A stretch of DNA of 64,000 nt from an uncultured Candidatus Saccharibacteria bacterium (lineage in GTDB: Bacteria; Patescibacteriota; Saccharimonadia; Saccharimonadales; Saccharimonadaceae): contig CAMYUU010000003.1 of the NCBI GenBank assembly GCA_947302355.1, forward strand, positions 1-64,000. Direction: 5' to 3'. The notes below the pieces were generated by a model, which had not been told where the DNA came from, made no database searches, and saw only the letters and a list, made by a program, of their open reading frames with translations. Positions 8,725-17,758 of the stretch are shown here, in pieces (positions within the stretch are counted from its first letter, which is position 1; every line of letters begins with the position of its first letter). Made by a program: the position numbers and the translations under genes.

Positions 8725-9170
8725 AAATCTATCTTGGCGCAGATTATCATGGACTAGATAGAAAAGCGTTCTTGATGAAGTTCTTAGCCGAACAAGGTCA
8801 CCAGGTGCAAGATGATGGCGCCTTTAGCCATCAAGAGGGGGATGATTATAACGACCCTGCAATTGCGGTCGCCAAAGACGTGCGCGAAGACTTAGGTTCG
8901 ATGGGGATTTTGATATGCGATTCAGCACATGGGATGACTATTCAGGCGAATAGATTTAAAGGAATTCGAGCAGCGAATTGCAGTAGCCCCGAATCAGCCG
9001 TTCTTGCTCGCGAGCATGACGACGCTAACGTCTTATGTTTGTCGGCTCGTGCCACAGATGACGAGGCCGCTAAAGAGATAGTTTTGGCTTTTCTTAATAC
9101 TTATTTTACAGGGTTGGAACGTCGCGTTAGACGTATTAATCGATTAGATGAAAGGGAAGATTATGATTAG
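8721..9170 (+). CDS. rpiB: ribose-5-phosphate isomerase B family protein
   Basis: A 149-residue RpiB/LacAB-family protein, expected to interconvert ribose-5-P and ribulose-5-P. It opens with MKIYLGADYHG (family GADHAG) and keeps the catalytic Cys of the CGTG loop, but this loop reads ILICDSAHGMTIQANR, so the Gly-Thr-Gly after Cys is replaced by Asp-Ser-Ala. The REHDDANVL motif (family RxHNDANVL) has Asn changed to Asp. The start at 8721 overlaps the gap stop. An upstream in-frame start would lie inside gap. The neighbour rpe supports a pentose-phosphate role. Confidence 0.85.
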   Translation: MKIYLGADYHGLDRKAFLMKFLAEQGHQVQDDGAFSHQEGDDYNDPAIAVAKDVREDLGSMGILICDSAHGMTIQANRFKGIRAANCSSPESAVLAREHDDANVLCLSARATDDEAAKEIVLAFLNTYFTGLERRVRRINRLDEREDYD

Positions 9171-9819
9171 AACGGTATCAATTGTACCTGCAATATTGAC
9201 TGACAATAAACAGGACTATCGGGCTCAAATTGAAAGAATTAATATTTTTACAAGACGCGTACAAATTGATGTGACTGATGGTATTTTTGCACCATATCCG
9301 ACGCTAGATATCACTAATATCTGGTGGCCTAAAAACTGGGCAGCCGATCTTCATTTGATGGCATCTAATCCATCTAACTTTATTGACACTATCTTAAAGC
9401 TTCATCCTTCACTCTGCATTTTGCACGCCGAAGCCAATGAGGATTTGTTGCCCACTTTTGAGACTTTGAAGCAAGCTGGTATTAAAACTGGCGTTGCGCT
9501 CATGCCCGCTACTTATCCAGGGAATGTTAAGCCGTATATTGACGTGGTTGATCATGTTTTAGTATTTGCTGGACAATTGGGCGTACAAGGGGCGCCAGCC
9601 GATTTGATGCAGATGGAGAAGATTGCCTTGATTCGCAATATGAAACCCGAAGTCGAAATCGGATGGGATGGCGGAGCAAATATCACGAATATAAGAGCGC
9701 TCGCGCATGCTGATCTGGATGTGATTAACGTAGGCTCGGCGATTGCGCAGGCCAGTGATCCGGCTGCAGCTTTTCAGAGCCTGGTAGCTGAGATTGATAA
9801 GAACGGAGTAGTGCTGTAA
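9163..9819 (+). CDS. rpe: ribulose-phosphate 3-epimerase
   Basis: A 218-residue TIM-barrel epimerase. It has SIVPAIL at the N-terminus, the metal/catalytic segment RVQIDVTDGIFAP (QxDVxDG), LHLMASNPSNF (family DVHLMV) and EIGWDGGAN (family DGG). It interconverts ribulose-5-P and xylulose-5-P, the substrate of the split phosphoketolase encoded at 31.4 kb. The ATG at 9163 follows AAGGGAAG and overlaps the rpiB stop. An in-frame ATG five codons upstream is less well placed. Confidence 0.92.
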   Translation: MIRTVSIVPAILTDNKQDYRAQIERINIFTRRVQIDVTDGIFAPYPTLDITNIWWPKNWAADLHLMASNPSNFIDTILKLHPSLCILHAEANEDLLPTFETLKQAGIKTGVALMPATYPGNVKPYIDVVDHVLVFAGQLGVQGAPADLMQMEKIALIRNMKPEVEIGWDGGANITNIRALAHADLDVINVGSAIAQASDPAAAFQSLVAEIDKNGVVL

Positions 9820-9821
9820 TA

Positions 9822-10784
9822 ATGGCGCGTATCGTATCCCTGGGCTCGGCCCTACAAGATATTTATTTAATAGACCATGATGACTTGGTGGCTACACCAG
9901 TCAATAAAGGATCTATCTATAGTGATATCCTAGTGGGATCAAAAGTGGATATTGATAAGATTTCCTACGAGATTGGAGGGGGTGGCATCAACTCTGCCAT
10001 TTCTTTTGCGAGGCATGGTCATGAAGTTATTTTCATGGGCAATATTGCACATGACCCCGCTGGCGAGGCCGTGATCAGTATACTTGACCGAGAAAATATC
10101 GACAGTAGCTATATTAGTTTTCTAGGCAGGAAATCCACTGGCACATCAGTGATTCTGCTTGATGAGCGCAGCGGGGAGCGCACCATTCTGACATATCGAG
10201 GAGCCTCGGCCCAATTCGGTAATTTCAATGAGCAGGATTTAGATTTAATCCAGCCAGACTGGCTCTATGTCACCTCTTTAAAGGGCGATTATGATACATT
10301 AGAGCGGTTCTTCAAGAAGGCTAAAGAAATCGGCGCGAGGATCATGTTTAATCCTGGCGGAAAAGAATTAAAAGACCGCAAAAGACTGGTTGAATTATTG
10401 CAATATGTAGACATTCTGAACCTTAATCAGTCCGAAGCTAAGGCGATTGTTCCGGGAGTAAATTTGAGTGAACTAATTAGCCATCTGAGAATTTATAGCG
10501 AAACGGTCATAATTACGGCCGGCCCGATGGGTGGGGTGGCTAGTAGTGGTGACGAGACTTACCGTTTTGGTATTTATGAGGATAAAAAAGTTAAGGATGC
10601 TACTGGCGCTGGAGATGCTTTCGGTTCAGGATTCTTGGCGCATCTTGCGAGTGGTAAATCGTTCGAAAAGTCTTTGGTTTTCGCCTCCGCGAACTCTACG
10701 TCGGTCATTACGAAGATTGGTGCAAATAAAGGAATATTAACTGGTAAAGAACATCTACACCTGATGCCTATTCAAAAAATATAG
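9822..10784 (+). CDS. PfkB-family carbohydrate/nucleoside kinase
   Basis: A 320-residue ribokinase-like kinase. The N-terminal substrate motif GGGGINSAISFARHG, the CPR-typical GNIAHDPAGEAVI and the C-terminal catalytic motif DATGAGDAFGSGF (about residues 260-272) with its general-base Asp are all present. It phosphorylates a sugar or nucleoside; the substrate cannot be told from the sequence. It starts 2 nt after the rpe stop, in the same operon as gap-rpiB-rpe, which favours a sugar substrate such as ribose or fructose-6-P. Confidence 0.87.
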   Translation: MARIVSLGSALQDIYLIDHDDLVATPVNKGSIYSDILVGSKVDIDKISYEIGGGGINSAISFARHGHEVIFMGNIAHDPAGEAVISILDRENIDSSYISFLGRKSTGTSVILLDERSGERTILTYRGASAQFGNFNEQDLDLIQPDWLYVTSLKGDYDTLERFFKKAKEIGARIMFNPGGKELKDRKRLVELLQYVDILNLNQSEAKAIVPGVNLSELISHLRIYSETVIITAGPMGGVASSGDETYRFGIYEDKKVKDATGAGDAFGSGFLAHLASGKSFEKSLVFASANSTSVITKIGANKGILTGKEHLHLMPIQKI

Positions 10785-10795
10785 AAAGGAAGAAT

Positions 10796-11512
10796 ATGTT
10801 AAAAACTGAAGAAGAACTACTGAAGAAATTATCGATTGCCGACCTCGAGCGAGCTAATGCCTATGCAAAGGATTTAGGGCAAGGTCTCCGTATTGTCCGA
10901 ACGTTTCCCCAGGGTGTAACTATTTTTGGTTCAGCAAGACTACCGCAAGACAATAAGTATTGCAAAATGGCTTACGACCTCGGGCGAATGCTTGCTGAAA
11001 ACGGACATGCAGTAATTACTGGTGGTGGCCCAGGCATCATGGAGGCCGCCTCGCACGGTGCCTATGAGATTGGTGGTAGGACGATTGGACTAAATATCAG
11101 CCTTGCGCACGAACAGTTTCCCAACCCTTATCTTACTGATTGCATTACATTCGAATACTTCTTCGCGCGTAAAGTCTCATTGGCTATGGCCGCTAAAGTT
11201 TTCGTTTTCTTTCCGGGCGGATTTGGTACTATGGACGAAATCTCGGAAGTGCTTTGCTTGATGCAAGAGAATAAGATGCCTAGAATGCCGGTTTTCTTGG
11301 TTGGCGAAGGCTACTGGAAGGGATTCGACAGAGTTATCGGTAAAATGTTGGCATTGAAACTTATTAGTGCTAAGGATACTGGCATATTTAAAATTACCGA
11401 CAACCTTGAAGAAATCGTTGAGGCCGCCAACAAGATTGGTCATCCGAAAGTATCAGAAAACTTTTACGACGGATTTAGAGAAGCTTCTGCGCTAGCCCAA
11501 GGCGAGAATTAG
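10796..11512 (+). CDS. LOG family protein (Rossmann-fold nucleotide-binding)
   Basis: A 238-residue member of the TIGR00730/LOG family, often misnamed lysine decarboxylase. Motifs are [28 protein letters not shown] (phosphate-binding) and the hallmark [14 protein letters not shown]. Characterised relatives hydrolyse nucleoside monophosphates at the N-glycosidic bond. It has an AAAGGAAG ribosome site 12 nt after the PfkB gene. Its 3' end overlaps the convergent enolase gene by 38 bp. Confidence 0.88.
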   Translation: MLKTEEELLKKLSIADLERANAYAKDLGQGLRIVRTFPQGVTIFGSARLPQDNKYCKMAYDLGRMLAENGHAVITGGGPGIMEAASHGAYEIGGRTIGLNISLAHEQFPNPYLTDCITFEYFFARKVSLAMAAKVFVFFPGGFGTMDEISEVLCLMQENKMPRMPVFLVGEGYWKGFDRVIGKMLALKLISAKDTGIFKITDNLEEIVEAANKIGHPKVSENFYDGFREASALAQGEN

Positions 11513-12758
11513 AATCAGCTATTCTAATTAATTCGTTATACTTGGCAATACGTTCTGAGCGAGAAAGTGATCCGGTTTTGATTTGGCCCGTACCGAGTCC
11601 GACAGCGAGGTGTGCAATGGAAACATCTTCGGTATCGCCCGAGCGATGGGATAGAATAGTGCGGTAACCAGCGTTTTTAGCCATGATGACAGCATCAATG
11701 GTTTCGGATAGAGTTCCGATTTGATTTGGTTTAATAAGGATGGCGTTTGCTACTCCCATTTCGATACCTTTTTGCAATAATTCAGTATTAGTCACAAATA
11801 GATCGTCGCCTACCAGTTGTACTCTAGACCCTAGTTTTTCGGTCATCTTTTTCCAATTATCCCAGTCATTTTCGGCTAGGCCATCCTCGATTGATACGAC
11901 TGGATAATTATCAATAATCCAAGTGTACCAGTTGACTAAATCTTCGGCGGTTTTCCAATCGCCGTTAGTCTTTAGCACGTAGTGATCTTGGTCGTAGAAC
12001 TCGCTAGCTGCTATATCCATAGCGATGGCGATGTCTTTGCCAAATTTAAAGCCAGCTTTTTCGACTGCTAGTTTGATGCATTCAAGAGGTTCATTATTAC
12101 CATCTCGTACTTTGGGTGCATAGCCGCCTTCATCGCCAACCGTAGTAGGATAACCACGCTCGCTAAGTACATCTTTTAGGGCGTAGAAAACTTCAGCGCC
12201 GTAGCGTACGGCTTCTGCGATATTACCAGCGCCGAGTGGCATAATCATGTATTCTTGAAAATCAGTAGCCCAAGACGCGTGGGCTCCGCCATTCATAACA
12301 TTCATCATCGGCATCGGGATAGACATTTCGTCGACAGTGCCAGCGAGTTCGGCCACGTAGTAGTAAAGCGGTACTTTCTTGGCATTAGCGTTAGCCTTAG
12401 CATTAGCAAGCGAAACCGCCAGAATTGCATTCGCACCCAGATTAGACTTGTTCTCGGTGCCGTCTAGGTCGAGCATTAGTTGATCAACTATGAATGGGTC
12501 TGAGTCGTTACCAAGCAAAACGTCGCGAATTTTAGAATTAACATTCCAAACAGCTTTGAGTACACCTTTTCCGCGATAATAATTCTGGTCACCGTCACGC
12601 AGCTCCAACGCCTCTCCAGATCCTGTAGATGCACCAGACGGCACAATTGCCTTGCCGAACCCACCATTATTTAATCGTACAATCGCCTCTACCGTAGGGT
12701 TGCCCCTAGAGTCTAGGACTTGCCTCGCCTTTATCTCTTTAATAACAAAATTATCCAT
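11475..12758 (-). CDS. eno: enolase
   Basis: A 427-residue enolase (2-phosphoglycerate to phosphoenolpyruvate). It has the N-terminal loop [17 protein letters not shown], the catalytic GDEGGYAP, metal ligands in [10 protein letters not shown] and GDDLFVTN, the catalytic Lys in LIKPNQIGT and SHRSGDTED. The length is normal. A TATAAT box on the minus strand (12765-12770) is 6 nt from the ATG, indicating a leaderless message. The 3' end overlaps the convergent LOG gene. Confidence 0.97.
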   Translation of the reverse strand: MDNFVIKEIKARQVLDSRGNPTVEAIVRLNNGGFGKAIVPSGASTGSGEALELRDGDQNYYRGKGVLKAVWNVNSKIRDVLLGNDSDPFIVDQLMLDLDGTENKSNLGANAILAVSLANAKANANAKKVPLYYYVAELAGTVDEMSIPMPMMNVMNGGAHASWATDFQEYMIMPLGAGNIAEAVRYGAEVFYALKDVLSERGYPTTVGDEGGYAPKVRDGNNEPLECIKLAVEKAGFKFGKDIAIAMDIAASEFYDQDHYVLKTNGDWKTAEDLVNWYTWIIDNYPVVSIEDGLAENDWDNWKKMTEKLGSRVQLVGDDLFVTNTELLQKGIEMGVANAILIKPNQIGTLSETIDAVIMAKNAGYRTILSHRSGDTEDVSIAHLAVGLGTGQIKTGSLSRSERIAKYNELIRIADSNSRLGLAQKLL

Positions 12759-12825
12759 AAGCGTATTATAGCATTTTTTATTTTTTTATGCTATCATTAG
12801 CATAAGAATTACAAAAGGAGTTTTT

Positions 12826-14310
12826 ATGGACCAAAATCATGGGGATACACCAAATCCTCTTAATCCTAATCCTAGCGGAGATATTGATAATACTCCCGTG
12901 GCCACTGAGGCGCCGCGTGAGCCAATCTCTACAGCCGCGTCTAGCGCTAGTCTTGAAAGACCAGTCGCGCCACATTCGGCGATGCCAAGAATGAATACTG
13001 CTCGACCAGTCGGTAGTGTGCCGCGTAGAGCTGGTACGGTATCGCGAACTATTGACGTTGCGGCAGTGCGGAGAGCCAGTGCGGCTTCGCGAGCTGTTAA
13101 CACCGCTCCGCAGAGCGAAACTAATATTGATTCACAGATGGCCGATATTACATCACAAGGAATCGACGTCGCTTCACAAACAGTTAATAACGCACCACAG
13201 GATGTTAATACTACTCTGCAGGCAGTTGGTACTACGCCACAGGCTTTAGTGACTGAGGTGAAATCCCAGCATAAAAACTTCAAGAAGAAAAGCTTAATTA
13301 TTGGCGGCATTGTTGCTGCATTCTTAGCGGTAGGTTGTGGCATAGTCGCGGCACTATTATTACTTAACCACCGCGAAGACCCTGTCAGCATGGCCGTACA
13401 GAAATTAATGGAAGGCGGTTACAGTAAGAATCTCACTATAAATGGCACGGTCGATATCAATATCAAAGATAATTCTTCCGACATTACTAGCCTCGGGATT
13501 AGATTTGACTCTCAAGTAGTAGGAGGGTCGGCCGTTAATTCAACCAACGCCACGGTTATTGCCGTACTAAAAAACTTATCCAAGCCAATAGAAATCAGCG
13601 TTGGCGAAGTTTATAGCAATGCGGGAGATTTATATTTAAAGGTTGATGATTTAAGAAAGTCCAAAGTAGTTGACTGTCAGAGTGGTAGCGATTGTGAGGT
13701 TATCGACTACTCAACCAGCATACTAGCAAGCATTGATGACACATTGGAGGTGATTGACGGAAAATGGATTAAGATTCCGAGCGGCGATTCTAATCAGCTA
13801 TTTAAAGATGTAGACGGGAGCGGAGCTCTTAACTGTGCAGCTTCATTTGTCGGAAACGTCAATAACGATATAAATAGTCTTGCGACGATATATAAAAACA
13901 ACCCCTTCGCTTTCTCTAGCGAAGAAAATATACCTATAGCAAGAAAGGATAGCCCAGTTTACAGGGTTATGATTGATAGCGAAAGATTCACAAACTTCAC
14001 TAAGTCTGCACAGGAACTAAGCACGATAGATAATTTGCTCGCCTGTGTAGGATACGATGGTAGATCTTTCAACATTGATAGCATGAAAAATCTTCCTCCA
14101 TTATACGTCGAGGTTGATGAACAATACCAGTTCACTAGATTGTACTTCGAGTACGACGATGACAATATCGCCTTGACTGCAGATTTGGGATTGGATTATC
14201 CAGACAAGCCCGTCATTACAGAACCAGTAGAGTACCAGGATTACAATATTATTTTGCAGCAACTCGAGGCAGACGAAGAAGACACAGAAGCGGAAACGAC
14301 ATCTGATTAA
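12826..14310 (+). CDS. single-pass membrane protein with repeat-rich cytoplasmic N-terminus
   Basis: A 494-residue protein of unknown function. Residues 1-145 are Ala/Thr/Ser/Asn/Gln-rich with loosely repeated units (xxVNTAPQ, xxVNNAPQDVNTT, QAVGTTPQ). Residues about 157-180 form a transmembrane helix. The following 310 residues form an extracytoplasmic domain with a Cys pair (VDCQSGSDCEV, about 284-291) and further Cys at 337 and 405, plausible disulfides. The tail is acidic. RBS AAAAGGAG. It resembles CPR surface-anchored proteins with low-complexity N-termini; no family is recognised. Confidence 0.6.
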   Translation: MDQNHGDTPNPLNPNPSGDIDNTPVATEAPREPISTAASSASLERPVAPHSAMPRMNTARPVGSVPRRAGTVSRTIDVAAVRRASAASRAVNTAPQSETNIDSQMADITSQGIDVASQTVNNAPQDVNTTLQAVGTTPQALVTEVKSQHKNFKKKSLIIGGIVAAFLAVGCGIVAALLLLNHREDPVSMAVQKLMEGGYSKNLTINGTVDINIKDNSSDITSLGIRFDSQVVGGSAVNSTNATVIAVLKNLSKPIEISVGEVYSNAGDLYLKVDDLRKSKVVDCQSGSDCEVIDYSTSILASIDDTLEVIDGKWIKIPSGDSNQLFKDVDGSGALNCAASFVGNVNNDINSLATIYKNNPFAFSSEENIPIARKDSPVYRVMIDSERFTNFTKSAQELSTIDNLLACVGYDGRSFNIDSMKNLPPLYVEVDEQYQFTRLYFEYDDDNIALTADLGLDYPDKPVITEPVEYQDYNIILQQLEADEEDTEAETTSD

Positions 14311-14360
14311 ATACGCAGGATAAGCTTGACTATTTTAATGAAGTATGATATAATTAGTGT

Positions 14361-15620
14361 ATGGACGATGCGTTAAGACAAAAACTTAAAAAACTCCCGG
14401 CTAGTCCGGGGGTTTATTTTCATAAAAACTCCGCTGGTGAAATAATCTATGTAGGGAAAGCAGCAGTTCTCAAAAATCGCGTTCGTCAATATTTTCAGAA
14501 ATCCCACAAGGACGCTAAGACTCAAGCCTTGGTGGCCGAAATAGTCGACACCGATTGGATAGTGGTCGATACTGAAATGGATGCATTATTCCTGGAAGCT
14601 GAAATGATTAAGCGTTACATGCCGAGGTGGAATATTCTGCTGCGCGACGACAAAACAGTTTCATATGTCAGAATTGATATGAAATCAGAAGTGCCTTATG
14701 TATCTTTTACGCGTAATCCAGTCGATGATAAGGCTACTTATATCGGACCTTTTTATGGGAAGTCTGCGATTGAAAAAGCGGTTAGAATCCTGCGCAAAGT
14801 TTTTCCGTATTACGATAAACCTTATACTGGGAAGAAAACTTTAAATACTGATTTAGGATTAACGCCAGGGATTGAAATCGACAAGGCCACACCTAGAGAT
14901 TACAAACGTAATTTACGAAAAATGATTCGTTATCTTGAGGGCGACAGAAAAAAACTTCTTAGTGAACTAGAGAGGACCATGAAGCAAAAAGCAAAAGAGG
15001 GAAACTTCGAAGCGGCCGCTGAGGCAAGAGATCAACTGATGGGACTGAAAGAATTGCAGAAAAAGATTGTTTTTTCAGACAAAGAGTTCTTAGATATTTC
15101 GTCAGACCAAGCCTTGAAGCAACTACAGAAGATTCTGAATCTAGACACTCCACCACGACGAATCGAAGGCTATGACATTTCGCATCAGTCGGGCAAAAAC
15201 ACTGTTGGCAGCATGGTGGTCTTTATTAACGGCGCAGCAGCGAGGAGCGAATATCGTAAGTTTAAAATACGTACTTCCACAAATGACGATTTAAAAAGCA
15301 TGTGCGAAGTGCTTGAGCGTAGATTGAAACATAAGGAATGGGATTTTCCAGATTTAATCATCTTAGATGGCGGCGAAACACAAGTTAAAGCCATTTTACC
15401 AATCGTGGAACCCTATAAAATACCCGTGATAGGCCGAAACAAATCTGGTGATCACTCAAAATCTGCCGATGTGACGCTGATAATTCCTGAAAAAATGGAG
15501 CATGTAAAACTACCTAGGGGCGGGCACGTCGCAAGATTGATTGCGAGGGTAGACGAAGAAGCTCATCGCTTTGCAATTACATATCATTCTTTACTGAAAA
15601 GAAAAAATATGCTAAATTAG
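14361..15620 (+). CDS. uvrC: excinuclease ABC subunit C, shortened
   Basis: A 419-residue UvrC (usual length about 600). It has a GIY-YIG nuclease domain at the N-terminus (ASPGVYFHKN...IIYVGKA), a UVR motif (about 208-240) and an RNase-H-like 5' endonuclease domain with IEGYDISH, LIILDGGETQ and DEEAHRFAITYH, which supply the expected Asp and His residues. The C-terminal tandem helix-hairpin-helix region is absent, and the Cys cluster seen between the nuclease and UVR parts of most UvrC proteins is also absent (region 165-190 contains no Cys). TATAAT at 14349-14354, 6 nt from the ATG: leaderless. Confidence 0.93.
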   Translation: MDDALRQKLKKLPASPGVYFHKNSAGEIIYVGKAAVLKNRVRQYFQKSHKDAKTQALVAEIVDTDWIVVDTEMDALFLEAEMIKRYMPRWNILLRDDKTVSYVRIDMKSEVPYVSFTRNPVDDKATYIGPFYGKSAIEKAVRILRKVFPYYDKPYTGKKTLNTDLGLTPGIEIDKATPRDYKRNLRKMIRYLEGDRKKLLSELERTMKQKAKEGNFEAAAEARDQLMGLKELQKKIVFSDKEFLDISSDQALKQLQKILNLDTPPRRIEGYDISHQSGKNTVGSMVVFINGAAARSEYRKFKIRTSTNDDLKSMCEVLERRLKHKEWDFPDLIILDGGETQVKAILPIVEPYKIPVIGRNKSGDHSKSADVTLIIPEKMEHVKLPRGGHVARLIARVDEEAHRFAITYHSLLKRKNMLN

Positions 15621-15637
15621 AGTTAGGAGTTATTTTT

Positions 15638-15865
15638 ATGGATATAGGAAAATTTTTAGAAATTCTGGTTTTTATTTCAGCTATTCTTACTATTTTATTA
15701 GTTTTGGTACAACAGCGCGGTGCGTCACTTGGTTCTGGTTCTGGTAGCTCGAGCGAGCTTTACACCACTAGGCGAGGGCTTGAGAAATCACTTTTTATAA
15801 CTACTATTGTTACTACTGTGATATTCGTTTCATCAATTATGGGACTATTATTAATTCCGGCATAG
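15638..15865 (+). CDS. secG: preprotein translocase subunit SecG
   Basis: A 75-residue protein with two transmembrane helices (about 5-24 and 50-72) and the family loop VLVQQRGASLGSGSGSSSELYTTRRG. It is the auxiliary subunit of the SecYEG channel. It has a TAGGAG ribosome site and lies 17 nt after uvrC and 1 nt before the substrate-binding protein gene, so it is probably co-transcribed with both. Confidence 0.92.
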   Translation: MDIGKFLEILVFISAILTILLVLVQQRGASLGSGSGSSSELYTTRRGLEKSLFITTIVTTVIFVSSIMGLLLIPA

Positions 15866-15866
15866 T

Positions 15867-17600
15867 ATGGCAAATTCTATCAAAAAGCGTGGGCGAAAAA
15901 TTATCAGGAAGTTCTCTCGAGCTTCGATTGAAGCTAGCGAAAACAGTCGCAAGCATATCGAGGAGAACTTTTTTAAGCGTATTTCGCACGTCGAAAACAT
16001 TCGTTTGCTAGTTTTCGAATGGATGCTGATGATTAGTGCGCTAATTATTTTAGCAGTGGCACAGGCTTTTTGGTTTGGTAACTCTTATGCCGAAAATGTC
16101 TATACAAATGGTGGCACCTATACGGAGGCTACTCTAGGGGAAGTGAACTCATTGAATCCACTTTTTGCGACCACTAGCAGCGAAAAGATACTTAGCAAGC
16201 TGTTGTTTGCGACTATCTCGAATAATGACTATTCAGGACATCCTGGTATTGGATTAGCAAAATCAATTACGGCTAGTGAAAATGGTAAAATTTGGACTGT
16301 AAAATTAAAAGATGATTTGAAATGGTCAGACGGGGAACCGATTACCAATGATGATGTAATCTTTACAGCGCAGCTGATTAAAGATCCTGCGGTTAATTCT
16401 ATCTACGATTCTAATCTATCTAATGTGAGTGTGTCGGTGAGTGAAGATGGCGAAATTATTTTTAGCCTACCTACTGCGTACGCCGATTTCATGTCGGCAC
16501 TTAATTTCCCAGTCGTTCCTAAACATATTCTAGAGAACGCCAATCCGAAGACTCTAGTCGAAGATAATTTTTCGGTACTGCCGGTTACTTCTGGGGCTTT
16601 TTCTTATAATGCAGCGCAAACCTCTTTCGGCGAAGAACGTGTATATTATTTATCCTCTAACCCCGACTACTATAAAGGCAAGACTATGCTAGGTAGCTTT
16701 GCCGTGCATACTTATAGCTCCAGAGAGAGTATAGTCCAGGCGGTTAATTCTGGGGCAGTTACAGCTACCGCAGAGCTTTCTGGAGCGGACGCTGAGCAAA
16801 TTAATAACGATCAGTTTATCCAAAAAAATTCTAGTTTGAATTCTGGAGCGTTCATCTTTTTCAATATGTCGCACGAGAATACAAAGCAGCGAGATTTGAG
16901 GGCAGCAATTCGCAGAGGAATCAATCTGGACAGTATCCGTGCGCAGGCTCCAGATACCCTAGCCCTGAATTACCCTCTGATAAGCGCCCAGATCAGTATT
17001 AAAGAATATCCTACTATACCAGAATACGATGCCGAGGCAGCTAAGGCAGAAATTGCTGAGCTCTCTGATGGAACACCGATACATCTTGATATTGCAACGG
17101 TTAATTCTGGTTATCTACCCAATGTAGCAGAAGCCGTAAAAAACGAATTGGCAGCTTTAGGAATAGAAGCGAATGTTTCTACTTATGAAGAGAACCAAGA
17201 TTTCATTACCAACATCATTTCTAAACGTAATTACGATATATTGATTTATGAGATTGAGCTCGGAGCGGATCCGGATTTGTTGCCCTATTATCACTCATCA
17301 CAGGCTTCCGCTGGTGGACTCAACTTATCAAATTACCGAGATGCTCTGACGGACGATTTGCTACTTGGCGCAAGAGACACCTTGGATGAGGAATTGAGAG
17401 TGAAGAAGTATGAAAGCTTTCTGGAGCTCTGGGTAACTAACATCCCGGCCATTGGCTTATATCGGTCTAATTTGACTTATTTCTATAATAAAAATGTGCG
17501 AACTTTTAGTAATGATGCTAAGCTTGTGACAACATTAGATCGCTTTGTTGACGTAACGAGTTGGGCCGTGAACAAAACGACAAAAAATAAAACGCCATAG
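15867..17600 (+). CDS. extracellular solute-binding protein family 5 (oligopeptide type)
   Basis: A 577-residue SBP_bac_5 protein. A basic N-terminal cytoplasmic stretch of about 55 residues precedes one transmembrane helix (about 57-75), so it is membrane-tethered rather than a Cys lipoprotein. The family pattern LTDDLKWSDGEPITNDDVIFTAQ is visible as LKDDLKWSDGEPITNDDVIF, followed by a long periplasmic-binding-type domain. It would capture peptides. No ABC permease or ATPase gene is adjacent. Co-transcribed with secG. Confidence 0.88.
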   Translation: MANSIKKRGRKIIRKFSRASIEASENSRKHIEENFFKRISHVENIRLLVFEWMLMISALIILAVAQAFWFGNSYAENVYTNGGTYTEATLGEVNSLNPLFATTSSEKILSKLLFATISNNDYSGHPGIGLAKSITASENGKIWTVKLKDDLKWSDGEPITNDDVIFTAQLIKDPAVNSIYDSNLSNVSVSVSEDGEIIFSLPTAYADFMSALNFPVVPKHILENANPKTLVEDNFSVLPVTSGAFSYNAAQTSFGEERVYYLSSNPDYYKGKTMLGSFAVHTYSSRESIVQAVNSGAVTATAELSGADAEQINNDQFIQKNSSLNSGAFIFFNMSHENTKQRDLRAAIRRGINLDSIRAQAPDTLALNYPLISAQISIKEYPTIPEYDAEAAKAEIAELSDGTPIHLDIATVNSGYLPNVAEAVKNELAALGIEANVSTYEENQDFITNIISKRNYDILIYEIELGADPDLLPYYHSSQASAGGLNLSNYRDALTDDLLLGARDTLDEELRVKKYESFLELWVTNIPAIGLYRSNLTYFYNKNVRTFSNDAKLVTTLDRFVDVTSWAVNKTTKNKTP

Positions 17601-17614
17601 CCTAAGTTTTATGA

Positions 17615-17620
17615 TATAAT
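17615..17620 (+). promoter_or_regulatory. -10 box for tRNA-Leu (and probably the next gene)
   Basis: TATAAT 8 nt before the tRNA 5' end. No separate promoter is visible between the tRNA and the gene at 17759, so the latter may be expressed by read-through. Confidence 0.6.
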
Positions 17621-17628
17621 TGTAGTAA

Positions 17629-17719
17629 GCGCGCGTGGTGGAATTGGTAGACACGCTACCTTGAGGTGGTAGTGGCCACATTTACGGCTGTGCTGGTTCA
17701 AGTCCAGTCGCGCGCACCA
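17629..17719 (+). tRNA. tRNA-Leu, anticodon GAG
   Basis: A complete class II tRNA. The 7-bp acceptor stem is GCGCGCG / CGCGCGC with encoded ACCA at the 3' end. The D-loop is AATTGGTAGA, and the anticodon arm CTACC-TTGAGGT-GGTAG gives anticodon GAG. The long variable arm typical of Leu is present, and the T arm has loop TTCAAGT. The small hairpin GTGGT / ACCAC just after it (about 17720-17738) may help 3' processing. Confidence 0.96.
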
Positions 17720-17758
17720 GTGGTGTTGTGCGACCACGACATAAAATAAAGGAGGTAG

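Noticed and set aside
12837..13391. 184-codon minus-strand frame
   Set aside because: Antisense shadow of the repeat-rich Ala/Thr region of the gene at 12826; no start signals.
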